Below are positions 1-13,060 of a stretch of 64,000 bases of DNA, piece by piece (within the stretch, counting starts at the first letter, position 1; every line of letters begins with the position of its first letter). The notes beneath the pieces were generated by a model that was not told the DNA's origin, did no database searches, and was given only the letters and a program-made list of their open reading frames with translations. Source of the DNA: Dendrophyllia cribrosa (Eukaryota > Cnidaria > Anthozoa > Scleractinia > Dendrophylliidae); assembly GCA_024195265.1 (NCBI GenBank), contig JAJLRJ010000003.1:33704143-33768142 (forward strand), written 5' to 3'. The position numbers were made by a program, and so were the translations under genes.

Positions 1-630
1 TTACATAAAATTTTAATTAATACAACCACAGACACCACGTATACAGGCGAGGATTCGTCTGATGTGTTAAAAGGATTTGAAGACTTTGTTTATTACAACA
101 GACAGTTTAAACTCGATTTCCTTTGATAAGATAGCAAGATAATCAGAACTTATTGGACTAGGCGGAGCCATAAAATGTTAACCTTTAACGTTTACTCAGA
201 TAAAATATAACTTGAATGAATTGGTAAACGTAATGAGAGAATGAGTTATTTTAATATCCATTTCTTGAATATTTAGAAAATGCCTAAAGATTAATCTCAT
301 ACTTATGTATTTGATAATGTCGATTATAGCATTTGCAGAAAACTAGGTTATTTTATATATCAAGCATTTTAATTAAAGAGACACTTAAACTACTAGGCAA
401 CCCGTTGACTGCGGTCAGTTAATATTATAATTGGTTTAGCCGACTTGATATTTACTATTTTTGTTGTATTACTATTATTTATCAAATGTATTACTTTATC
501 AGTTATTTTTGCTTAGGCAATATCATCTGTAAATGGGAATGCCAATAAACTTGTTCCTGTTGTTGTGTATAAATATAGACCACTGGACTAAAACGTTTCA
601 GTCGATCAGTTTTTGGTTTTGTACGACATT

Positions 631-936
631 TTAATAATACCATTGAATGAAATTTTCAGAATTGCCCCCCAAAAAAGTATACTGCTGCACCCTATAGAAC
701 GTCCCAGTTGTCACGCAGCCCTTTAGAACCTCTAATTTCATTGGACCTGTATACCACGCAGCTCCATTGTTTATAGGTCTAGGGTCTATTGTTAGCCATT
801 GTTCTGTTGTTTGTTCTATTGTTTTCTCAGCCAACGTCCCGTTTGTGATTTCTCGATATGTTTTGAAATTAAAATAAATACTTGAAAACTGTGGGAAAGC
901 TCGGATGCAAATTATTTGATTATTACCTTTCTCCAT
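631..936 (-). CDS. Unrecognised 101-residue ORF, possible gene or terminal exon
   Basis: An open frame from an ATG at 936 to a TAA at 631. The translation is balanced in composition and not repetitive. It ends in an aromatic-rich tail (F-I-Q-W-Y-Y) and carries two cysteines, one near the start and one about 30 residues from the end. I recognise no domain. No strong acceptor lies just upstream, so it could be a small single-exon gene, a last exon with a missed splice, or chance. It has the same strand as the two gene models downstream. Nothing else can be supported in 1-630. Confidence 0.25.
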   Translation of the reverse strand: MEKGNNQIICIRAFPQFSSIYFNFKTYREITNGTLAEKTIEQTTEQWLTIDPRPINNGAAWYTGPMKLEVLKGCVTTGTFYRVQQYTFLGGNSENFIQWYY

Positions 937-2450
937 TTTAGGTTTGTACTTTATTACTTATTACTATCTTAGCTTTATATCGATCAGTGACACTTTTAAT
1001 TAATATTGGAAGTTACCTTGTAACAATAAATTAAATTGAAAATCATCAACATTGAAACGAATACAAACGCCGACAGTCACGAACATTCCACAAACTCACT
1101 TCTCAGTCCCAGTCCTTCCCTCTAAATACACTCCAAAACGAGGCGGCACTCCTTTATCCAAGAGCCTGTGTGTTTTGGTCAGCAGAAGGCCGGCGCTTTT
1201 GTTGTGGGAATGGTGAATTTTTTTCGTGATACACCTACAAACCTGAGATTAAATTGTTCCACCGCAATAAACTAACGGAAGGAAACTTTAGACCAATTTC
1301 AGTCATGTTATCTTGCAAATCTTAAATCTTGCTTCCTGTTCGGCTGCCGTTAGACTGGGGAGGAAATTTCACGATGTTTTTCTCGTTTTTGGACTGACAC
1401 AAAATCTGCCCGTTCCAGGTTACTATACTTTTTAATGCCAATCTTTGCGGCAAAGATAAACCCTGAAAATATTAAAACTACGCAGAACGGATGAGATTAG
1501 TTGAAGACGTTTTAGTTTGACTTACCTACCGTTTCTTTTAACTAAGTTTTCTGTTTTCAATATATATCTTTTTCCAAATCAAGAGCAAACCGTTACAAAT
1601 AACTACCTTTACCATTTTCATATCTTCATAAAGACAAGTGGCGGCTTAATCCTTTCCTGAACCCATGTTGTAAAGATACATACATGTATACCTTTTTATT
1701 ACAGTTTTAGACGTTCTATTCAAGAACAGGCTTTTTATTCTTTCTTGCCCGAGTTCAAGAAAGGTAATTTGTTCTCTCTTGCAGTGAGAGATGAACATTT
1801 CTAGTTTTTCTTTGTAGTCCATTACCTTCCCAGTTCTGATACCTGACTACAAAGGATACTTATTACTTCTCCGCTGTTTTGGTTTCATGATTTATATTCG
1901 TAGTTTTGTTTCCAACTTTTGTGGAATTCATTATTGCCTCGCTTTCATTTTCAACTTTGTTTGTTTTGCCACACGACTCCTTTTTAAAGGGCAATGTCGC
2001 CATTTTTAGTATCAATTTGAAAAGCCAAAATAATCATATTTGTATCAGTAGAAACCTAAAACTAATGGTCATGTTTTGTTCAAAGTTACTCTACCAGTGC
2101 ACAGAAACTAGTATTCATTATCTTTGGCTGCGGATGGCCAGGATGGAAATGGATTGCAACTTGAAAAATTGGCCAATTTCTCCTAGTGTGTCTTGGAAAA
2201 ATCGCTCTAAAAACTGATCATGGTTTGTACTTTATTCGAGTAATCACTTGATTCGTTCATCTTTATGTTCTAAGATCAATTTCGTGTATAAGGAAGGTCC
2301 TTAGTATTTCAGTAGTTGATGATGGAAACACAAAATCCTCGCACATCATTGTTCTCATTAATACAAGAACTTTTCACAATGTGTAACTATCAATCATTTT
2401 TACGAAATAGAATGGTAGTAATGAATAACCAGTACATTGCAGCTTAATCC
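937..2450. other. Stretch without a recognisable gene
   Basis: AT-rich DNA with only short ORFs in scattered frames, none with plausible splice sites or family signatures. No repeat structure stood out. Confidence 0.5.
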
Positions 2451-2485
2451 TTTTACTCCCAGATTCAAATATGGAGACATGTAGT

Positions 2486-3100
2486 TTAGTTCTAACTTTT
2501 GAGTCTGTCAACGAAATCCTATGGTGTTACCATTCAAATGAAACCTTTTCACCAGTATTTTTGCATGGTACAATTTGTTTTTTATATTTAACAAAATGGA
2601 ATTTGAGATTTTTCTTGAATTTTGATTTTTAGTACTCTTGGGGGTTAAAGAATTAAATCGTTCTCTCTTTTCTTCCAGCTTTCATCTGGTTTTATATTTT
2701 GAGATGGTTGTTTATATCTGAATTTGGACTTACTTCTGTGAATTCTGTGAAGAGAACAAGCTGACCTTTTTTTTTCGTTTGGAAAGGGCACTTGTATCTG
2801 TTTTATTTCCTCCCTTCCTGTCTGAAACACGTGCTACGTCTGATGTTGTCTCCTGATTCTTTGCAATTAGACCCACCAGGATTTCACAATCAAAGACAGG
2901 GGAAATTCATCTTTTAAAAATCACTTAAAGGAATAACTTTTATCTTACCTTTTCACTTCAGAACTGGCATCACAAGAAGCTTTTAAGGAAAAGTGTTTCA
3001 ATTTTCAAGCCGTTATTTATAACAATTTTACTCCCAAAGTCAGTCTGTGGATAAAGCCCCCAAGTGTGACCATTAAATGAAATCTCTTCAGCAATACTTT
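2486..3100. repeat. Two single units of a dispersed satellite-like repeat
   Basis: Units near 2486-2550 and 3035-3100 contain the diverged core 'gagtctg..gatgaaatcct' followed by 'gtgaccattcaaatgaaa'. The same core recurs in arrays at 11.9-13.1 kb, 38.8-39.2 kb and 58.9-59.0 kb. The short minus-strand ORFs here fall inside this repeat and are not genes. Confidence 0.6.
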
Positions 3101-3376
3101 CGGATGTTAATAAACTAAAAATTAATTTTGATTTGGGTTTCTCTTGAGGGAGGAAGAGTGAACTCCTAAGGTGAAAATTACCTGATTGCACATTTTTATT
3201 AATAACTGGGTTGCACTGAAGCCGATAAAGACAATATTCTGCTGTTGAAGAGTTCTTTGTTTCTAGTCACCTCGCATTGACAGTGTAGAAACTGATTGGA
3301 TGATTATGAAAATTTGGCTTTCAAAGCGGTTTTCACAAGCTGCAACCCTCTATTGATACACCCACAAAATAAGTAA

Positions 3377-5867
3377 TTATTCATGATCTTCACTATTCCG
3401 AGATAACAGAATGGGTAGGGGTAGTGTCATGCCTAGATGAGACAAATCAGTACATGGACTTCTCATATTTTTCACAGTGTATAGAATTTCGTATATTATT
3501 TTGTTTGTCTTCAATAGAGCTCGTACGCGTAGGAATGCAACTTGTAAAACTGCCCCGGCGTCTAACATGATTAATGATAACATGGAGATTATTAAACTAG
3601 GATAATGTACATTTCCTATGTTAGAAAAAGTAAAAATACGACAGGCCCAATGATCACAAGTGATCACCACCATTACAAGATGTCCAAGGGAGGTAAGGCT
3701 CCAGTTACAGCAGAACCACTGTCCAGACATCGAAAACTACTTGAACAGGTTCAAGGTCTAGCAAATTGCACAAAATATGAGACAAAAAATTATTCCCAAG
3801 CAATAAAACTTTGAGAAACAAGGCTACACGCCAATATAATGTAATTTTCGCCTGTCAAAAATTAAGGGTGATGGATGGTAAATTGATTTTCGCTTCCTGT
3901 AAATAGCAAGGAATGTAAACCACATGTATAACACAGCGTAATGTTGCCGGAATTTCCGTCCAAAATACCCGCGGCGAGTTGAGCCAAAAGGTCTTATTTT
4001 TTAAAGTGATAAGGGCAAAAGCCGGAATGAAAAGGTCTTAGCCCCGTAAGATTTGATATTTTTACGAAAGGAGTGAAGGGCACATGTACATTTTGTTACG
4101 GTGCTTTAAGTATTTACGACAGACGTGACAAATGTACACTTCTTCGGATCGACTTGAAAGAAACCGCAAAACTCATTTCCTTTGTAATGGTCTGTAAAAT
4201 GTCCATGGTTGGGATTTCAAGAAAAATAATGATTTCACCTTTTGGTAGTAAAACCAAAAAATTCTAAGATCACTTTCTTCTCAGCCTAGGGGCCTAATGC
4301 TTCAGCATAACAAGCTTTCGAATGTCAACAAACGCGTCAAATTTATCAGTGACATAATGGATTCGTAAAAGTGTTTCATCACAGAAGGGAAGGATTATAA
4401 ACCACACCATAAGATTAAAATACTGTAATAATAAGTACCTGTACATAAAATTGAGACTACAATGCTTTTGCCCTAAGGAGCGATTCATTTCTAGGATTAA
4501 GATGGGATGGATTTTAAAAATATCAACAGGCGCATCGTATATGTCAGTGACATAATGGACCCATAAAAGTGTTTTATTGTTTGGGAAGGATTACAACTCA
4601 CACCATGTGTTTACATTGGCGCCTCCCGTCACTCCAAATCAAACAAATGATAAAATGAAGCGTGCTCTAAAGCTACAAGGCTTTGAAATAAGCGTTTACA
4701 AGCGTCGAAATATAAATTCCTAGCATCCAATATGAGATTTCTGTAGAGCCGCACGGTGTAAAAGGAAAAGTTTATGTCTAGTCGTAATGCAATAATCCTT
4801 TATGCGCCAGCTTTATTCACCCACATCATAGTTTCACACCTTCGAGTGTTATTAGAAAGCATACCTTTCAAACAAAAGAAAGAATTTGGGAACGGCTTGT
4901 ATTGCTTTTAGTGAAGAAGGTTCCCCTCTGAAAACGTTTTTTGCGAGAAATATGTGAATAGTATACGAAGAAAGTTTTATTTGCCACACGACTAAGCAAA
5001 TGTCCCTAAATCAAAGTGTTCTTCCGCTGCTAAACGATAACACTACTCCGTAATGTCATCTAAACATTACAACAACCTCACAACACGAAATATAAGGGTT
5101 TCACGATGAACACACAAAACGAAACCTGATTTTCAGTGAGGACAGGCTGAAATATAACCCTTTGCAAAACATAATATATAAAAAAGGAAGTACAAGATAT
5201 TGTAATCAGAGCAGGATCGGAGATAGATTATGCGAGTCCGAGAAGTACATGTCTTATTCAAACCTATTCAAACTATATCACGTTCTGCCTTTCAAACTTC
5301 TTATCACTTCAGAAAAAAGCCAGAATCGAAACACAACAAAAGAAAATGCCAAATTTTTTTTGGCGAAATATCGAGGCTTAAATATCGGGACGAACCGGCA
5401 CTAAATGCTACATGAAAGTACTACTAAGAGCTTTTAATTGTACCAGATATATGATAACACTTTTACTGAGGTTGTCTCCACAGACTTAAAAGTAAAATTA
5501 TGGTAAACGAGCGGTTGTTTCTCTGGAAAATAAAGGGTTCACGCTGTAACTAATTTGGAGGAAAGGAAAGTACCACGCTATATCTTCATAGGGAAGACTC
5601 GCTGCACAAAGAGAACCTCTAACGAAATCAATCGCCTACCCTGATTCATTAAAAGAAACAAAAATAAAGAAACCACAACAGAACGCAAGAGCCCATCAAA
5701 TTAACAACAAACTTACCTAATAGCTCGCCGGATGGACGAAATATGTGCATACAAACTGGCACTAAAATAACGCTCAGCAGCAGAAGAAACAGCGAAGCAA
5801 CGCCAATAAATATATACCATCGCTCTTTTCTCGAGTCCATCTTGTAGAAGACTTGAAGATTTCTCAT
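3377..5867 (-). CDS. Small two-exon membrane protein (model)
   Basis: Exon 1 is 5867-5717 and ends at a consensus donor (G|GTAAGT) in phase 1. Exon 2 is 3615-3377, preceded by a pyrimidine-rich tract ending in TAG, and enters in the matching phase. The product would be 129 residues. Residues 18-42 form a strong transmembrane helix after a charged stretch (D-S-R-K-E-R), followed by a hydrophobic segment from about residue 55 to 80 and a polar tail. I do not recognise the family. An alternative start is the second methionine (residue 10). A missed exon inside the 2.1-kb intron is possible, and exon 2 alone could be chance because long hydrophobic ORFs arise in AT-rich DNA. The 5' side (5880-6060) holds several CpGs and could be the promoter. 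Confidence 0.4.
4318..4605. repeat. Two direct copies of a ~90-bp repeat
   Basis: The segments near 4318-4410 and 4518-4605 share 'cagtgacataatgga' and 'taaaagtgttt', followed by 'gggaaggatta'. They lie about 200 bp apart in the same orientation inside the proposed intron. The ORF at 4294-4488 is built from this repeat. Confidence 0.6.
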
Positions 5868-6462
5868 TCTGTCTCAAAACAACTTCACTGTTGTGACAAA
5901 TAGCATAAACTGCGAGGTCGGGTCGCCGAGGTCTTGCAGTGCTACATACGACGGCAAACGAAATTTACTCGAGTAATAGCATCGAGGAAGAGGAAATGAA
6001 TTAAATACTTTTCCTACGTAACGTTCGCGTCATCGCATCAAAATTCGCGCGAACACCTTTGACTGTCACATTCACTTCCGCCAGGGGATATTATCTTTTT
6101 AAAAATTAGTTAATCTTTGAAAATCCGAGGAACATATTAATAAAACAACAAACGGAACCATTTTCAGAGGTCAATTCAATGGCCGTTTAGGACGAAGGCA
6201 ACATTTTGCGTAAATAAGAATAAGAAATGAATAAAAGCAAGAAACTTTTAACACAAAGTTGTGAACGAGTTAACACTTTCAGTCACTAATGGAATTTTTT
6301 GTTGTTTTCAAAACGAGTAATGGATTTTTGATTAATTAGATCTTCTACGATTTGCGCGAACAAAGGATTGGAGAGTGCGAAAACCTAAAAATAGCACTCA
6401 ACAGACCGAGATATCAAAAGACAAAATCTACTTTACCGCGCCTGATCAAATCTGATGTTTCG

Positions 6463-9288
6463 CTATAAACCGCGTTGACGAAGGAAAAGCTCAACCCGCT
6501 GCGGGGGAATCTTGCCCTTTAGTACTCCGAGTATTTCATCATAGATGAATGCCCCACGAACGATTTTCGAGATCACGATAGCCAGCACTGCATGCAACAA
6601 TTGCAGAGTTGAAGTGTATATCTCCGGACATATCTGTATCATGCAAGAAGTGCGCGCTATCAAATTAACGATCTATTGTAGTCTGGCTGCCACTGGTGCG
6701 CATTTACTGACAAATTTATCAACGAAACACTAGCAGGGAGGAAAAAAAATGCTAACTAGGAGAGCTGACAAGAGTTGATAGTACTGTTGTAAAAGCAATT
6801 AACGTTTTTTTTTTTTTGGAACAAAGTACACACTACCTACACGAATGGGTCAACGCCGGCGCGCAAGCAGCTAAATTGAATCTTCTCACATAACTATAAT
6901 CCTAGGCTTAACCTTTGCTCGTTCTAACAAGGTAGCGAAAACATCCCGTGGATTTATGATTTATTGCTTTGGACTGTCAACCGTTTTTTTTTATCTGTGA
7001 ATTTTTTTTAAAGAGGATAAATTGTGTTCGCTGCAAAAAAGAGATGAAATGACCGGAGGCTATCAATTCGAGGTCTATTTTTGTTGATTGCTTGGCTATT
7101 TCACTCCCCAATACAACAAAGACACGATTCACATACAGTGTAATCACGGTTAAGAACATTTAGCATCTCGATTCTGTAGTAAAAACTTTATTTCTAACAA
7201 AAACAGTAACACACGAATAGACGCTATAAATTTTACAGACACATTTCTGATCTATTAAATACGCTTCCATTGTATGTTTTTAGTTACAATGCTGACTTTA
7301 TTGATCAAGGAAATCTGATTAGAGAAGTGCATGCACTAACCCAATTATTTAAAGCCAACATATGGTAAATTACGTTTTTTTAATAATTATATATATTTTT
7401 TGTGAAAAACTAATACAGCCGGACAAACATCACTTAAGGAAAAGCACTGGGTGTCTGCACTACGAGGTGTCACCTTTTGGTACAGATTTGGAATTCATAC
7501 GAAGTCTTGACTCTAGTCTATGGGACAAAGTTAACTGTCCGCGATATATCTGGATATATACGGAGCGATTCTCAAATATCCAAACCGAAACGATCGATGA
7601 AACGATAACTGCAAATTAACAAGTATAAACTTGCTCCAACAAGGATAAATCAAATGAAAGCAAATAAATTAGAGTCTTTGGGGTGTATTTGTCGTGTGGC
7701 TACCGCTGGAAAAGCGATCTCCGAATTGTTGTTGTGACCCTACATCCGAAGTTATTTGAAATCCCGGGTTGAACAACAAAGTGCAGACAAATCTGTTTGC
7801 TTTGAACATGTGATTTGCGGATGGCGGTCCACGGCCACGGACGCGTTACAAAACGTCCCTTTTTAGTCACTTTAAAGTTTTATAAACATAATTACGAGTA
7901 GAATTTCTTATGATGAGTTTAACACCTCACTTGGAAATCTATCTCAAACCCGCTAAGTTCTCAAGGACCAATAGACAATCCTCTTCGCATCTTTGATGAG
8001 CTATTTCATAAACGTTATTGCTGCATAGTCTTACGCCTGATAAAAATGAATCACTTTTAAAGGAAATGAGCTTTAGAACGTGAATAAATTGTTCGCAAAA
8101 CCACGAATGTCCGTCGCGGAGGCACACAGTAGTACTGTACAGAGCAGCTCGATTACAACTCACTTGCTAATTATAAGGAAAGATCATTTTAAAGTGCTGA
8201 CAAAACAAAACTTCGTTTCAATAACGAGAGGCTTACCGCCTTGGTGCAACAATAAGAAATGTCTTCTTTCTTGGAGGCAAAACATTCGAGAGAACCTATG
8301 CCACATCCGGACAAGGCGCCTTTGCGCTGCGCTTCTTGGTTAATTTTTGTCACCTTTTCGCAGCCTTTGTAATCGAAGCAGCAGCTGCAATGTTCTTCTT
8401 TTCGCGATAAAAACGTTTCCTCCAGTAATTCTTCCGGAGAAGCGTGCTTTATCGGATAGATTTTACAGGGTAATTCAAATATTATTCATAATCAACCTAT
8501 GACGCCGAAGATTTGGGTCGTTTGTGTCAAAATAGTGAAAAATGAAGTAAGAACAATTTGAAACACCGCATGGGCTCTAGCAGAGCGAAGACCTCTATCC
8601 TTTAGAAAACTCGCCATAACTGAAGCGCTCTTTACACAAAGGATAGCTAAAATTATTGCAACCAGCGAAAGAAAAGACTGAGAATCTAACCATAGATTTT
8701 AAACGCGCAGGAAAGCTCGCATTTGTCTGTATCTTCGCAGAACATGTTTCCCGGCTTTCAGACCACATTCCGGACACCATAACTCATTCTCGCACATATG
8801 TCATTTTTACACCTTTGACTCTTCAAAACTCACTGTTTTTCTCTCCTAACACTTCCTAACTCTACAAACACCACTGAGTTCACTGTACAAGTTGATATGT
8901 ACAAGTGAAACTTGCGCTTGAGTTGCCGGCCGCTACAAAGACAGACAGCGTGAACACGCGCTTATTGTTCGCCAAACGCTCGCCAGATATGACGGATTTT
9001 TTTCGCCCTAAGCGAAGCATTTTCAAAGCTATTTGGCACCGGCTAGCACAGGAGGAAACATTTTGGAATGATTTATAGCTTTGGGTTAAATAGCGCTGAA
9101 GTTTTCGCATAAATCAACCGTAGATTTACGACCCCGAACAAGGGGCGGTCAAATAAAAGCTGATATTATATTGGCTTGCTCGGATTACATATTTACGTTT
9201 AGGAGAATAAAAATAAAGCCTACTTACCTCTGGAAATGAGCAAGATCAACACAGAAGCGAACACTATCCAAGTACAGGACGGTCCCAT
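6463..9288 (-). CDS. Cysteine-rich secreted or single-pass membrane protein (4-exon model)
   Basis: Model exons: 9288-9228, 8430-8237, 8166-7950 and 6656-6463, all phase-compatible (1, 0, 1), giving 221 residues. Exon 1 encodes a clear signal peptide (M-G-P-S-C-T-W then a hydrophobic run) and ends at G|GTAAGT. Exon 2 has a compact cysteine set: C-S-C-C, then single cysteines, then a terminal CC just before the splice (G|GTAAGC). Exon 3 has seven more cysteines. The last exon has a hydrophobic stretch (L-L-H-A-V-L-A-I-V) that could span the membrane, and a basic tail ending R-Q-R-G-L. The CxCC...CC spacing loosely recalls the N-terminal domains of fibulins, but it does not fit well enough to name the family. 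The exon 2 acceptor is the weakest point; a second one at about 8405 is also in phase. Another exon near 8932, with a strong acceptor, might be used instead. Confidence 0.5.
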
Positions 9289-9348
9289 GTTCAGAGAAAC
9301 GTTTGCGCGGTGTTTAAACTGAAATTAGAATACAAACAATAGGAGATG

Positions 9349-9356
9349 CTTATATA
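9349..9356 (-). promoter_or_regulatory. TATA box
   Basis: TATATAAG on the minus strand, about 60 bp before the ATG of the signal-peptide exon at 9288. This is a normal TATA distance if transcription starts near 9325. It supports 9288 as the true first coding exon. Confidence 0.55.
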
Positions 9357-9399
9357 GTCTCTTATGACCACTCAGTTTGTTGCGGCATGCAACAGATAA

Positions 9400-11880
9400 C
9401 AGAGCAATGACCGGCATGTCGTGGAACTTTGTGGCGTTGGTTTCTGCCACATGTGTCATCGCTTTCCTGACATGTGTCAAGCCTGGCAAGAATTTGATAT
9501 ACGAGTATATGACAGCTTAGGCTAGTTAGCAGGAGACCTTGCGACCTTTTAACTTAGAAATGCATGCGCTAACTACAAACTACCTATTCAAATCTTCCTT
9601 TCCTTTTGACCTGAGCTCGCTTTGCAGCAAAATTTAAAACGACGAAGACCCGGAGACCTGATTTTTCCGGCCCCAAACACCTCTGTGAAGTGTTTTAATA
9701 AAGGATGACTTTTAAGAAATCTCACAACCACTAGCCAATCAGAACTCGGGGTTGGACATTTGGCGTAACCGCAGAAAGGAGCTATAAACCAATAACCCCT
9801 CAAAACCTATTCAAATATCACTTGTATTAATCGGCAAATCTGTTTTATTTAGACACCCGCTCGGTAACGGGTTTTCCTTAAAAGAGTTTAAAGTGTTTTT
9901 TCCTCGAAACATTATAAGCGCTGGACAGTTGATGTAGCAATTTTGATACAATGGGCGATTCGCCGCCTGTCAAGTTAGTTTATCACATCACCTCTAAATG
10001 ATTCTTATTAGTATCACAAATACCGCCTTGAAAGATCGTATAGCACTTATGGGTTGGGCAAAACATTTGACACTCCGCATACGAAGCTCATCTGTTAAAT
10101 CCGCGCATCGCGACAGACGTATTTAACTTTTTAACAGAACCGTTATTCGAAAAGTTGATTTTCGCGCTGCATTAAAATCCTTTGAGCTAAAAATTGATTA
10201 AACATTCGATCGGCCTTTGCTTTTATTAACATACGGTCTGTTGGAAGCTCGACATGAAATACTTGGCAGCCAGGAAGCGCTGTGTTGATTTACGACATAA
10301 TGACAAGGCCGGAAGTCCGCTTGTCAAAAATAGAACACAATCAAGTGTTCCGGAACTGAAGGATTGTGGGAAAAATGAAATACCTGACTCGAGGGTCAAA
10401 ACATATTGGAAGGCTTATCCGCAGTACTAACGAGATTATTTATGTAGCTTATTTGTAGGTAATTTTCAGGACTTATGTTTCGCGAATTTCGGAGAAATTG
10501 TTGAAAAGTTCTTTTTTCAAAAGAGCGACGTTTTTTTTTTTCGTGTCACTTAATTTTTTCGTTTTTCTTATTAAAATAACGAAAACTCATTTCGCAAAAA
10601 TTAAACAACAACTGACAAGCATGCTCAAATGCTACAAAAATCAGCGCCATTTGGAGAGCAAAATTTTTCTTTGAGGCTATTTTTTTTCGAACAACTTTTG
10701 TGCTTTGAGTTTAAAAAGATTTATTCTGACCCCAACTAATGTGAAATCTGTGAAATATTTTAAACCTCTTTTAAAAATCACCGGATAACATAGTTTCGAC
10801 AGGAAAGAATACTTCAACAGTTTAATCGTTTGCAACAACACTGATAAGAGCAGGCGGATTTGTGGCAAAGGTACAAAAAAGGATTAAATGAACTTATAGA
10901 ATAGGCCGGCAGTAAAATGAACTTAATCGTGGCGCAGAACCTGTTGATGTATGAAGAGAAGTAAAGATGGTGGGAGAAAGAAACACTTTGAAAGTAGTGG
11001 CAATTAACTTATGGTTTAATACAGTTTATTCACGAGGAACCCTTGCCAGAAAGCTAAAACTGTCTAAAACTATTCACAAACTGTGTCTTTAACGGTAAAA
11101 AAGCATTTAGAAATAAAACAAAGTTTTGATAGGTAGTAAAGTCCAATTTAACTTCTTAAATAGTGTAAATAGGTAAAGCAACTTTACAAAGAGTTCCAAA
11201 GAGTTGCCCGCGAGCAAACTTGTTAAAAGCTGATTGCTTATCCTGTAAAAGGTCAACCATTTTTTATCCCGGCTAATTTCTACTAATACAGTGATAATTG
11301 CGACAAATTGCAAGGAGACCGAAACCTCATTTGTTTCAAGATCTGTATAAAACGCTGTCATTTTTTTTAATTCTCCCAAAGAATTACGACCAATTTGTAA
11401 TATAGGCCACATCACAGTAACTATTATTTGAATCCCCGAGTGGTCACACTATCCTGATAATTTAATACACTGCTCAAAAGCTAGAACCACTTCACCTGTG
11501 CCGACTTACGGGGTTACTCTGAAAAGTGCCGAAAAGGATTACAGGCTATGTAACAAGACATTCTCTTAACTAACATTAATAGTCACAAAAATCAATAGTT
11601 CGATCATATCATAGGACTTTTAGCGGTCAAAGGAAAGCGGCGAAGTTCGCTGACCGATCGAGTGACTAGCTTAGAAAGGAAAGTGTGTATCTCATGTTGT
11701 CACGTGATGCAATGACAGAAAACAATTACCGTCACTACCAGTGAGCGATAATTTGAATTCATATATACCTAATAAATACAAACCGCTCTTGTTTGTCGGT
11801 TTATCCTACACCCAAGCCCGGCTTAACACTGCCAAAGTAAAATTGAAAGTTTCTGAAATTTTTCACTTGAAAACAACAAC
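9400..11880. other. Stretch without a recognisable gene
   Basis: AT-rich, with scattered short ORFs. The longest (102 codons, minus strand, 11107-11415) shows no splice context or family signature. No inverted-repeat element was found. Confidence 0.5.
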
Positions 11881-11884
11881 AACA

Positions 11885-12245
11885 CAGATAAGAACTGATC
11901 ATAAGTTTGAACTGCACTTTGCAAAGAGTAATACACGGTACCACAGGAAAGTACTGCTCAAAAGCTTTGATTCATGGCACACTTTGGATTTTATTAACGG
12001 AATCAAAAGTTAGATAGAACCCGACTTTGCCTTATACTTAAATTTATGTTCGGGTCATGCTCAGTAGCTTTCATTTTAATGGTCACACTTTAGGACTTCA
12101 TCCGCAGAATCAAAACTTAAGAATTACCTTGTACAACACCGCAGGAAAACATTGCTCAATATCATATGATTAACTTTCATAATTTTGAATGGTCACACTT
12201 GAGGAATTCAACCACACATTCAACTACTTAGAACTGCCGCCGCAA
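11885..12245 (+). repeat. Satellite-like repeat array, plus orientation
   Basis: Three diverged units carrying 'atggtcacact', then '..aggacttcatccacag', then 'caaaactta', then 'ccttgtacaac', and a 'cacaggaaagtactgctca' spacer. They are the reverse of the units at 12.6-13.05 kb, so the two arrays point in opposite directions. Confidence 0.65.
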
Positions 12246-12589
12246 GAAAAACCATTTTACACTCCGATCCAGGGTTCTCTTTTGCCGGGGAATTAGGAAA
12301 TGGGCTTGCGCGGATTAGTTAGTGATGCACGAGGCGCGAAATGTAGAGCTTAATTCAAGTGTTTAGTCATTTGAAATAGTGTGAAAAAGACCCTGGGGAA
12401 ATAAATACAAATACCACAACTGCACTCAAACATCGATGAGAAGTCAGACAGTCTAACTTTCTTTACGTAGCACTTGACCAAAGTGCCCGCCATATTAGCA
12501 CACACTTGGCTCCAATAAAGGGGTCTATCATAGCATTTGCGCTTATGTTACATATTATACCATGTACTTAAATCTAGTTGATCCATATA

Positions 12590-13060
12590 ATATGGCTCCA
12601 TGTTTTGGGTCTGTAGATGAAATTCTAAACGAACATTGCAATGAAAGCTGTTAAGCAGTACTTTCCTGTGGTACTGCCGAATTATATGGTTCCAACGTTT
12701 GAGTTTGTGTATGAAATCCTTAAGTGATTTACTAATAAAAGCTACACTGTAAGGCTGTAAGGTAAAGCTATGTATTGAGCAGTACTTTCCTGTGGTACTG
12801 TTAATCATGCTGTGCAAGGTGGTTCCGACATTTAAGTCTGTGGATGAGATCCTAGAGTGTGACCATTCATCTGTGTATAAGGTGGTTCTAACTTTTGAGT
12901 CACTGGATGAAATCCTAAAGTGTAACTCGTGCATAAGGTGGTTTTTAAGTTTTGAGTCCGCTGTGGATGAAATCCTAAAGAGTAGCAGTACTTTCCAGTG
13001 GTGCTTCATATTCTATTGTAAAACATGTTCTAACATTTGAGTCAGTGGGTGAAATCATAT
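12590..13060 (-). repeat. Satellite-like repeat array, opposite orientation
   Basis: At least six diverged units of the same repeat, with 'gagtctgtggatgaaatcct' as core and variable spacing of about 60-100 bp. The overlapping 153-codon minus ORF and 82-codon plus ORF repeat the same peptide phrases several times. They are products of the array, not genes. Confidence 0.75.

Noticed and set aside
11107..11415. 102-codon minus-strand ORF
   Set aside because: No splice context, no recognisable motif, hydrophobic AT-driven composition; consistent with chance in AT-rich DNA.
12548..13009. 153-codon minus-strand ORF
   Set aside because: The peptide repeats the same phrase several times because it lies in a satellite array; the opposite strand is open too.
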